This document shows positions 32,423 to 41,945 of a stretch of 64,000 nucleotides of DNA, piece by piece. Origin of the DNA: Gnetum montanum (taxonomy: Eukaryota; Streptophyta; Gnetopsida; Gnetales; Gnetaceae); NCBI GenBank assembly GCA_015680685.1, contig MNCI01011946.1, forward strand, positions 129,035 to 193,034, written 5' to 3'. The notes under the pieces are model-generated. The model worked only from the letters and a program-made list of their open reading frames with translations, did not search any database and was not told the DNA's origin. The translations under genes were made by a program, and so were the position numbers. Every line of letters begins with the position of its first letter. Position 1 is the stretch's first letter.

Positions 32423-32742
32423 GTAAGATCTTTATCGTGGGGGCCACAAACCTTAAGGTTTTTGATGAAAAATTGATAATTTTTTTTGGAAATTTTCCTA
32501 AGTTCCCCAAAGGTTTAATAACCTTAACCATATATAAACATCAACTTTTTCCCAAGTTACCCCTTCCAACAACCTCCGGGATGAATTATTCATAGTAACA
32601 CATAAAATAAATAATAATTGGGCTAATTAAATTGGCCATAATCACAACTTAGCCAAGTGTAACTATTCTCAAGAGTTAATATATCCCAATTATTTTAAGG
32701 TTACACAATAATTGCTAATCCATGGTCTTATTGTGATTATAG
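32423..32742 (+). other. Predicted intron in the ORF3 leader (element J)
   Basis: The donor CAAAG|GTAAGA at 32423 and the acceptor TTGTGATTATAG ending at 32742 are both strong, and the acceptor abuts the ORF3 ATG. K has GAAG|GTGAGC and TGTGATTGTAG|ATG at the same places. In both copies a GGGGG-containing run (CGTGGGGGCC in J) lies about 15 nt after the donor. Athila elements are known to place an acceptor before their 3' ORF, which fits expression from a spliced RNA. Confidence 0.55.
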
Positions 32743-35660
32743 ATGACACCCAAACAAAAATGTCCACAGAAAGGAGAACCCTCACTACCACGAAAGAAAC
32801 AACCTAGAGCTGGAAGGCACCAGCAAGCACAAGGCCAAGAACTACCAGAGGTAACCCATCTAATGGGACCTCTTTGGGAGGAGCCCAAAGTGGAATTTGT
32901 TTGATAGATTCTAGAGGAAGAAGTGCCAACTAAACAATCACAAAGAGGAGAAGTGCCTGAACCTATGTCAAGGCTTGAGGTCATGTTGACTCAAGCCTTC
33001 CTAGACATCATTCAGTCTCGAGACATTCAAGGATCAGTTTTTCAAGAGATCAACTTCAAGCCATTTTTGGAGAAATCTCTAGAGGATGTCAAGACACAAT
33101 AGTAGACCTCTCCCATGTGGCCAATCATCATGTCCAGTGGGGAATGGTACATGGAAGAGACCTATCTCTTCTGGAGTAGCTGAAGGCCAAGGTTTGTTGT
33201 CAAGATTAAGGACATTCAAGTGTCCTACTCGGTAGAAGCCATTGCTTAGGCACGTGGGTTGCCTAACATAGAACATAGTTGGCTGAATTGTCTACAAAAG
33301 GTGATTCAGAGGCTAAGAGGGAGTGGACCTAGCGATGTTATGAGGTGGATCGTAAGGAGTATGGTGTGCTCACATTGGTAGAGTGGATTTATTTCAAGAT
33401 TGTGGCCTATCACCTCAATCTAACAGTGAGGCCAAGCAAGGTGATTGCTTTCTCCACCAAAGCATGTGTTGCTCTAAGCGAGAAGTCCCCCGTTAACCTT
33501 CCACAACTGCTATACTTGGAGATTGAAAAACATTTCAAAGAAAATGAATGTGGAAGGAAGACATTGCCCTTTTCATGCCTTATTAGAAAACTTTGCAAAA
33601 GGGCAAGAATTATTTGCTATTCTAATGACACTCTTAGGAATATTCCCATGGCTTCATGGGAAAAAATCATGAAAGATAAAATGCTAGCAACAACTCAATA
33701 AGAGGAGTTTTTTCCACCACCACCCACTTAGGAAATAACACCGGAGGCCCATGCAACCATTGAACATCTACAAAAAATATGAGAACAGCTCTTGAGCGAA
33801 CAAGAACAACAAGCAGAAACGAGTGGAACTGATCCATCTATGTATTGACCAGTGATGAGTCACCTTAATGAGGTGGCTTGAAAAGTTAGCCAGATGGAGA
33901 GAGGTGGTCCCATTTTCTCTACCCAAAGAATGTAGCTGCCTTTGAGGTTGGATCTCAATGCTTGAGAGGTGACAATGTTACTAGCAACACACCATTCATT
34001 CCCTGAAGTTTTTGGAAATGTCACCACCTTCTCAGTGAGGTTGGAGGAAGGCAAAGAGGCAACTATCTTGGTGATGCAGCACCATCGGTAGGTGACAACG
34101 GTAGAAGTGATAGCTAACCATGTAGCTGAAGCACTAAATGCATCCATGGCATATGTACTATATGTATCTGCACTCCAAGATGTGTAGACATTTGCAAGCA
34201 TGGTTAGCGGGAAGTTAGGTGAAACTCAACATGAAAAATTGTTGGAACAATTGGTAGGAACCAGTCAACTGACTCCGGACATCTTTGATCTTTTGGAGAA
34301 CATCACCACAACCCAGTCAAAGCTACTAAAGGCAAGGGGCAGATGCATTATTTTAAAGGGACAACTAGAAATGGCCCAAGAACAAAACCAACGCTTAGCC
34401 ACAGAGGTTGCCAAACTTTGTGCCCAACTTGCAGAATAAATAATCCTTAGCCCAACAATGATAAGAGATGAAGCTATCAAATAGTTTTAAGAATGATTTT
34501 AGAAGGCTGAGGAGGAGGCAATGATGGCCATCTTCAAACAATTTGTCATAGAAGCTAAAATGCACTCAATCAAAAAGGACTTGAATCATATGCATCAAGA
34601 GAATGAATCATTGACCACATAGAATCATCGCTTGCAAAATGTTGATGTGTAGAAACATCAAATACAAGAATTCATTCATCAACAGTAAGAGCAGCTTGCT
34701 AGAGTAAACACTAGATTGAGGAAATTGGCCTTGAAGAACCATAATCTATTAATGGAGGAGGTATGCACCTTGTACCAAAAATTAGCCATCGAGATCACCG
34801 CCTGGAAGAACAAAGCTTTCAAATTTGAGAAAGTGAAAAATCACTACAGGGACCAAGTCAATTTGCAAAAAGAAGTAAATGAAAAATAAATCCAGATGGT
34901 AAAGGAGAAACTGAATGAAGCCCTCTAACAACTCCAGCAACGAAGAGAGATGTGGTAGTCCATCCTTGATGGGATTGATGCTTATAATAAAGCAGAAATC
35001 TGCTTGAAGAAGTTGCAAATCGAGGAGATGATAGAGTACATGGAGTTGGCCAATCTCCATTATGAAAACTTGACAATGCTGACTACCAAATGGCTGTGGT
35101 CAGAGTTAGAAAAATAAGTGGCTAGCTTGTATCTGTTATACAAGGCCAATTTCAAATACCACAAGAACACCAAGAAAAAGCTTGAGACTGCTAATGTTGA
35201 ACTCGAAGTTCTCAAAGGGCAATTCAAAGATCAACGATCTATTGCTGAGAACCTAGCCAAATGAATGAATGACTACTAGGAGTTAAAGAACACAGTGAGA
35301 GCATTCAACATTGAACACAAATAGTTTGATGTCTAGTTTGTCAATGCCAAGGGGTTGTTTTTAGCAATCCCGTGTCCTTGGGATATGCCTGTTTCAACCC
35401 ACATTGGGAAAGCTGTGTGGACAGTGCATGATCCTAGGAGTAAGGAGGAGAAAATGAAAGCACTACTGGATGCTTTCCACCTCCCACCTAAAGTTGCAGT
35501 AGTAGCAGGACAACCATAGCCCCCTCAACCACTGCTAGTACGTGAAGTCGACGAAGGTTCCTCAAAGCCTTAGGAACCACCACTGCCTAGGATCATTTGA
35601 TCTTCTCTAACAAGCTTCACACCATCAAGGAACGTGTTGTCTGATTTTGAAGAGTTGAAT
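32743..35660 (+). pseudogene. ORF3 of element J: ~950-codon coiled-coil protein (decayed)
   Basis: The start is the ATG after the predicted acceptor (MTPKQKCPQK, basic and proline-rich). A globular region follows at about 33100-33700 with EWYMEETYLFW, WIYFKIVAYHLNL and KSPVNLPQLLYLEIEK. Its pattern resembles the plant transposon protein domain (Transposase_32) of Athila-type elements; that match is an inference. From about 34200 to 35300 the frame is a long heptad-rich coiled coil with many E, K, Q and L residues. The tail has IPCPWDMPVSTHIGKAVW and KMKALLDAFHLPPK. I see no signal peptide or membrane segment, so it does not look like a viral envelope. There are about 25 stops, mostly at former Gln or Trp codons, and one early frameshift. 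K carries a homologue. Confidence 0.7.
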
Positions 35661-35828
35661 CATGGTGTTCAATTTTGTGTCCTAAACATCGTCATTTTTT
35701 GTAATGTGTTGATCTGTACACTCCATTTTTTGTCAAGTCAATTAATTTATTTTGTGTGAAGACAAGTCAGTCAATAATCCCATACCTTTCCAATTTTGTA
35801 ACAAAACTTGAGGACAAGTTTTCTTTTA

Positions 35829-36789
35829 GTTGTGGGGGTATGATGAGTCATGTTAAGTTGGCTGTGTTGACAAGGCCTCATCAATATGGCCTCGTCAACT
35901 GGACCTCATCGACAAGGCCTCGTCAACGCATCTTACCATGCGTCGACAAGGCCCTGTTGACGCAATGTTGATTTTCTTGATTTTTGGTTATAAATACACG
36001 CTTGCAACCACATTTATGGAAGTAGTAGATTGTAATTGTAATGGAGCTATTACATTTTTTCCATTTGAAAGTTAGAATTTATTCGTTTGAGTGCTTGTAG
36101 TAGGAGTCATTGAGTGTATGGATCTTTATTCAAGCATTGTTGTACCTGAGCACGACAGTGTGTGCGACAATAAAGATGAGCTTTCTAATAAACCTTGCAG
36201 CACTTGCATAGATTAGCTATTTTATTTATGCATTTACTATTTTCAATTATTTATTAAATATTTTCAATTCATTATTAAATATTTCCCAGTTATTATGTTA
36301 ATGAGACAATTAAACAAGATAGATTACACACATAAGTACGACTGCTTCAAGCATAACATGTATTCACTTGGTAATCCCAACAACATTATTGCTTGGTACG
36401 CCCAATAGTATAGTGCTTGGTCACCCAGCAATAGATATGTGGGTTCAGGACATGTACAAAAGTGGGAACAGATACTTATGTTAGGATTAGTTAAATGATT
36501 AGTTAATTAGTTAATTTAGATTAGTTAATCAAATCCCTTTTTATCTACAATTCAAGCACCTAACTATTAAACATAAAAATGATAAAAATCGAATGCCTTA
36601 GTTACACTTAATCATACCAATGAACATCACAAGTGTAATTGGGAAGACAACGATTGACCTTAAGGCTAGATTCACTTTCTAAAGAACTAGCGCATTGGAA
36701 ACGACAAAGTCTATGAAATTCAACTGAATTGCGCGTGAACGCTTTGTGATTTGTATGGTTGGGCATAGGGGGTACCTCGATGCTCATTA
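35829..36789 (+). repeat. Polypurine tract and 3' LTR of element J
   Basis: AGTTGTGGGGGTA (35828-35840) primes plus-strand synthesis and abuts the LTR start TGATGAGTCATG at 35841. The LTR is 949 bp. It carries AGGCCT/GACAAGG palindromic repeats at 35865-35965, TATA (TTATAAATACACG near 35988), and poly(A) hairpin arms near 36121-36129 and 36169-36177. It ends CTCATTA at 36789, before the duplication GAACC. Confidence 0.92.
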
Positions 36790-37000
36790 GAACCACACAT
36801 AATATTTTAACTATTTTGGGAGCATTTACTTTTAGCATTTCCAAGAGACCTAGGAATCTCTAGATGTAAGATTACATCCATCCAATCAAAACCAAAGCTA
36901 TCCATCTATTGAAGTTGAAAGCACAACTACTAGCAAGTGTTCAAACATGGCTCTTGTAGATTCACCTTTAATTTAAAGTTAAGACATGCACCCATTCTTT
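36790..37000. repeat. Duplicated GTPase 5' flank, copy 1 (right part)
   Basis: The block from ATAATATTTTAACTATTTTGG through TTTCCAAGAGACCTAGGAAT to AGCAAGTGTTCAAACATGGC aligns with 38875-39045 at roughly 75-80%. Where the gene-proximal copy has CG (AGCGTAGACGTGG), this copy has TG or CA. This is what methylation-driven decay would give in the distal copy. Confidence 0.65.
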
Positions 37001-37974
37001 ATTTTCAAAGTCCTACTAACACTACTTACCATGATGAACTTTTTCTAAAGCCTTTTTTTGTTCTTCAATTTAATGCTTTTGTTCAACAAATTATTTTTTA
37101 AAATTATCTAGCATAATTTCTCGCTCTAGAGGTAGTTTACTATCATCAATTAATCCAACCTATATCTTTAATGGATTATTTTCCTACATTTTACAAAGGT
37201 TTCAAAAAAAATCTTTCCACTAGATCTTCCAAACCTATTAGCATTCATTAAGAAAAAAATTTATGTTCAATAGAAATAGGAATTGACCTAGAGAAAAAAT
37301 GCTAATAGGAAAATTATCTAAAAGAGTAGCATCTAAAAGAGCAAATTTTCTAGAAGTATTTCTAAATACTTTTCTTTTCATGGTAATGTGCTTGTTTTTC
37401 AAGTTAGAAGATGTAGGTTTGAGCCTAGGCATAACCACTTAAAAAGGTTAGGCTTTTGCTCATCCATTGACCCTTGTAGACCCTAATTGGTGGGATGAGT
37501 ATTAAGGCTTCGAGTGTGAGTGACGATCCTATTATCTTTTATTCTTCTAATGTATCATGTTGGTTGTATGTCTTGAAACATACTTATAATTAAATTGTTT
37601 TGGGTTTTGAAATTCCTAAATGATAATTTCATTATTTAACATGTAGGTAAGAGGTTGCTAGTTTGAGTCACACAAGACATTATTATTTTCTTCGATAATT
37701 TTTCTAAATTATTAGGAAGTTGGAGCCTGAAATAATTGAAACATAGGTACAACTTAAGATAGATAGAAGTTCATAACTCAGTGCTACCTAGTAGAATCGA
37801 GATATCATTATTTTCTTCTATAATTTCTCTAAATTATCACATTGGCTATATATCTTGGGATGTACTTATAATCATTTTTCAAGTTCTGACATCCTTATAT
37901 TTCAAGTATCTTTACATTCTATTTACGTGCTACTACAATATCGAGTTGGCTATATCTTATGAAGGTACATATAA
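37001..37974. other. AT-rich interval with SINE-like repeat and tail fragments
   Basis: No coding frame is convincing. A SINE-like copy lies at about 37372-37600, with CATGGTAATGTGCTTG, a GTAGGTTTGAGCC B-box-like block, TTAGGCTTTTGCTCATCC and a tail ATGTCTTGAAACATACTTATAATT. Two further fragments of that tail (GGCTATATATCTTGGGATGTACTTATAAT and a similar one) follow at about 37843-37975. They suggest a cluster of truncated copies. Confidence 0.45.
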
Positions 37975-39050
37975 TTAAATAGTTTTGCTAATGATAGGTT
38001 GCTTAATTAGTTAGCTTTATCTTTTCTAAGGTTGGATGTGTGTTGGAACCTAAAACATTTTTTTTAAAAAATTATCTACCCCAAGATATATAGTCAAATT
38101 AGAACTTTATAACTTAGTATTGTCCACAAAATTAAACTCATAACTTAGAGTTTCTAAATCAAGAGTCTTAATACTAGGCTAACATTTCATTAAACTGATT
38201 AGCTTATTGCTAGTTCAAATCATCCTTTAGGCATCATCTTGTTCGTTATATGCCTTAGGTATCGATATTTGAAGTAGTGAGCTTGGCACAACCACTCAAA
38301 AACAAGTTAGACTTTTGCTCATCTACTAACCCTCTCAAGACCTTGCTTAGTAGGATGGGGAGTAGGCCTTTAAGTAATGATAGAGGTTTGTATGTCTTGT
38401 ATGGATATATACTTTTAAAAAAAAATGTTTTCAAGAAAAAGAAAATTAATTACCTAAATATCAACTTAATTCGACAATAAATAAATAAATAAATAAAAGC
38501 TAAGGACTACTACTGGGAGTGATGATAAGATGCTTGTTTCTCAAGTTTTAAGACTTAGGTTCAAACCTAAGCATAGCCACTCTAAAAGGTTTTCACTCAT
38601 CCTTAGACCCTTCCAAAAACCCTACATTGATAAGATGAACATTAAGCCTATAAATGATGATCCCTTTTAATAATGAAAATGAAAATGAAGGTTTATTACA
38701 TTCAAAGACCTATAGGATCTATTAAATAGATATTACAATTTTAAGATAGACTCTACAAATTGACCAAGCAATTATACTTTTTGCTGCAACATCATAACAA
38801 TTTCTCAAATAGTAGGTAATCATGGACCAGAGAGAACAAATGCAACTCCTTGGAAAACGATAAAAAATTTTGAAAAAACCCATGCATAAAATTTCAGCTA
38901 TTCTGGAAGCCTTCACTTTTAGTATTTCCAAGAGACCTAGGAATATTTAGATGCAAGAGTGCATCCAACCAATCCAAACCAGAGCCACCCATCCGGAGTG
39001 TTTCACGGCACGTTGTCTAGCAAGCGTAGACGTGGCTCTTGGACATCTTT
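37975..39050. repeat. Duplicated GTPase 5' flank, copy 2, with an extra SINE-like insert
   Basis: 37975-38500 aligns with 22017-22600, and 38865-39045 aligns with the junction of 22590-22631 and 36790-36965. The intervening 38510-38860 is absent from copy 1. It holds a SINE-like segment starting near 38518 (GATAAGATGCTTGTTTCTC, B box TTAGGTTCAAACC). An (AAAT)n run lies at 38476-38498. Copy 2 ends about 500 bp upstream of the GTPase start codon. Confidence 0.65.
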
Positions 39051-39565
39051 GCCACGATAAGAGAACTGGGGCAACATTGATTTTTGAAAAGCCCAAAAAA
39101 GAGAAAAAAAGAAAAAAGAAAAAAGTTCTTGGATGACACCCTGCACCACACCATACAAACAGAACTTGACTCCACTCATGGAGGTGGGTTGGATTCAGAT
39201 TTGGTTTGGTTTGGTGTGGTGTGGATGCAATGTCTTTCATGTGAAAGAGGTGTTTCACTTGCAGTTGCAGCTGCAATTTGTCATAGGATTCTCTTGGCCG
39301 CCATTAACGCTGTTCACGAGCAAAAGCAGGAGCAGGAGCTGGACTCTTCCTCCTCCTCCTGCTGAAGTAACAGCAACAACAACGTTCAGTTTATGTTTTT
39401 GCCAACGGATATGTAAATTTTAGTTGTTATTGTTGTTACCCACCATAATAATAATAATGCGAGCAAGCCACCCACAAAGGCTACCCTGCTCCTTCAGTTT
39501 CCCTAGCAACAGCCGTTCAAGTTGTTCTTCTGCCTAACAAGAACATACCCACACAAATTCGCAAG
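39051..39565 (+). promoter_or_regulatory. Proximal promoter and 5' leader of the ROP GTPase gene
   Basis: This stretch is less AT-rich than its surroundings and keeps CpGs. It has an A/G-rich run (39087-39125), TCCTCC repeats (39349-39361), a CAACAACAACG stretch and an (ATA)n run near 39444-39458. I cannot place a TATA box or start site with confidence. Small open frames here (for example 39084-39365) have no family features and are probably leader or promoter sequence. Confidence 0.4.
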
Positions 39566-41945
39566 ATGAGCAGCCACTCCAAGTTCGTTAAATGTGTTAC
39601 AGTCGGAGATGGAGCTGTCGGCAAAACATGCATGCTCATTTCATACACAAGCAACGCCTTTCCTACCGTATGATTGTGCAAATTTCTGATTTCTGTTTCT
39701 ATGTTCCCTCAAGTTGTTACCTTAGATTTGATTTCATGTCCTTTCCTTTCCTGTGAGGTTTCATATATATATATATATATATACAGATTATGATGGTTCT
39801 TCTCTTTTCTGTTTCTCTTTCTGCAGGATTACGTGCCAACAGTGTTCGATAACTTCAGCACCAATGTGGTGATTGATGGACGCAATGTCAATCTCGGCCT
39901 CTGGGATACCGCAGGTAATTACAAATTACAAATTTGCATTAACCCCAATTCTGTGGATGCCTTGTTATAGAAGAATCGGCTAATATAGCAGGATTAAAAT
40001 ATTATGGTTTCCTGTATTCTTAATTTTGTGTGTTTTGGCCCATCCTGTAAATGTTTTGAAATTGAACATTATGAGGTTTTATGGTTTTTTGTTCCTTACT
40101 CTGGGATATTCTTCTGAACTTTTAAATTAATGCTAGGGCTCAGAAGAGCATCTTAATTAGCTGCTTCGAGGGCAATGACAATGTTGTGGGATCTTGTCAA
40201 GGGAACCCATAGAAAATACGCTAAGGGAACCAACTGTGATGTCCTTCGCATTCTTGTTGAGGGAGAAATGTTTTTCTGTTATTAATTAATAATTATAAGT
40301 CTGAGGGAGCTTAATCAAAATCTAATGGGATCTTATAGATTAACCAATTGAGCATGATTAAGGAACCACAAATGTTTGGAATTTGGTTTGAATACCTTTT
40401 TTGTTTATTTGGGAAGTTCAGTTTGTTTTAATTAAATGCTCCAGGGACAGTATTGGCTTGTATATTTGTTACATGGCCAGCTAAAAGTTGAATATCTGCA
40501 GAAGGACATAACTTGTTGCAAGAATTAATAATCTCTCCATTTAGATCACGAAGTTTTAAAAAGTTTAGCAAGTTTTAATAATCATAATCAGCTACACCCC
40601 GTTTTGCAATTTTTATTCAGTAAAAAGGATTTAACAAATCCAAAATATTTTGTCCATAAATTGTTAATTTTTTTAAAAGTTTCATTGAGTTCCAAGTTAA
40701 AAATTTGTTCATGATTTTCATCCATCAAATGCAGGGCAAGAAGACTATAATAGACTGAGACCACTTAGCTATAGAGGTGCAGATGTATTCCTATTGGCAT
40801 TTTCCTTGGTCAACAATGCCAGTTATGAAAATGTTGCCAAGAAGGTTTCATCCCTATCTCTAAAGAATTTTAACTTTTTCTTCTCAGTGTATAGTTTATC
40901 AAATATCTGACTTATTTTTTATCCAAAACATTTTATATGATGTACAAACATTATATTTCACTGCTACCCACCTGTTCTTTCAGTGGATACCTGAGCTAAA
41001 ACACTTTGCACCATCTGTCCCCATCATCCTTGTGGGAACAAAACTAGGTTTGACATATTTAAGATTTAGTCTTCTTCCACAGTAATATTCTCTCTTTCTT
41101 GAACTTAGATAATTTTATTATTCATAGACTTGCGGGACGATAAACAATACTTCAAAGTAAATCCCAATGCTGTTCCCATCAGCACTGCACAGGTAAAAAC
41201 CAAACCAACTTTTATGGAGAATGATTTAGCCTAAGTGTTGTTTTTAATTGTTATTACCTTATTTATTTCGTACAACATTTATTAGTAGATGTATTGCTTT
41301 GATTTTGAAACTGTCATTTTTCTTTATTTTTTGGATTTTTTTTCTTGAATCCATATTAGAACATAGGAAAGAGTAGTGAAATAAACTTTATCTTGCTGAT
41401 GTAAGTAGACTCTTATGAGTTTTCAGTTTTGTACTGTTCAAAAAGAAGTTTCTGCAGATCCGTACTAATCCCTCTAACTTCTTTAGGGGGAGAATCTTCG
41501 ACGACAAGTTGGAGCTGCAGGTTATATTGAATGCAGTTCAAAAACACAACAGGTATGGACATTTAAAAGAATTATAGACAATGTTATCTCTGCAATGCTA
41601 TCTTCTCTCATATCTATGCATCATCAATAGTTGTTTTGTATCATGAATTTTCACTTCCTTTCTTTCATCTGACAAGTGCTTGTTTTATGCACTGAGATGT
41701 TAGCTGTTTCTTTTAATTTGTCTTTAGAAAACTTCACACCATTTCTTCTAAGCTTTCAATGCTTTCATTGGAATTAAAATTTCAAATTTCATTAAAAACA
41801 TTTTATATTATCGTCTCACTGTTCATTTTCATGTTCTTTGTAGAATATCAAGGCTGTATTTGATTCTGCAGTTCGATTGGTACTTCAACCAACACCTAAG
41901 CAGAAAAAACAAAAAAAGAAAAGAAAGAGTTGTTCCATTCTATGA
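39566..41945 (+). CDS. ROP/RAC small GTPase (plant Rho family), seven exons, intact
   Basis: A plasma-membrane molecular switch for polar growth and signalling, by family knowledge. Exons: 39566-39667, 39827-39914, 40735-40844, 40984-41047, 41128-41192, 41487-41552, 41844-41945. All introns are GT-AG, and the exons join in frame to 198 residues, the usual ROP length. Landmarks: P-loop GDGAVGKT (14-21), effector loop YVPTVFDNF (36-44), DTAGQE (61-66), TKLD (119-122), ECSSK (158-162). The polybasic tail ends in CSIL, a CaaL geranylgeranylation signal with the lipidated cysteine at 195, which makes it a type I ROP. Cys22 and Cys159 correspond to the reported S-acylation sites. The start is the first ATG in frame and gives the canonical N terminus. 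No defects were seen. I cannot assign the exact paralogue. Confidence 0.96.
39763..39783. repeat. (AT)n microsatellite in ROP intron 1
   Basis: About ten AT units sit 44 bp before the exon 2 acceptor. This is a likely length-polymorphic site within an intact gene. Confidence 0.9.

Larger units (their letters stand above)
22632..36789 (+). mobile_element. Element J: complete family 2 Athila-like element, target duplication GAACC
   Basis: Both LTRs are present (22632-24388, 35841-36789). The site duplication GAACC flanks the element at 22627-22631 and 36790-36794. Removing the nested solo LTR leaves about 13.3 kb. Order: LTR, primer site, gag, protease, RT, RNase H, integrase, non-coding 3' region, internal promoter-like block, intron, ORF3, polypurine tract, LTR. 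All coding parts contain stops or frameshifts, many of them at CAA, CAG or TGG codons turned to stops, as expected from deamination of methylated cytosine. It is inert but structurally complete, and the best reference for family 2. Confidence 0.93.

Noticed and set aside
32743-35660. ORF3 as a viral envelope gene
   Set aside because: Its position and splice acceptor recall the env-like ORF of Athila elements, but I see no signal peptide, membrane helix or cysteine pattern. The sequence is mostly coiled coil.
39084-39423. Two overlapping frames of 93 and 96 codons just upstream of the ROP gene
   Set aside because: They overlap each other in different frames, contain low-complexity runs and match no family. 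They fit a promoter or leader better than a gene.
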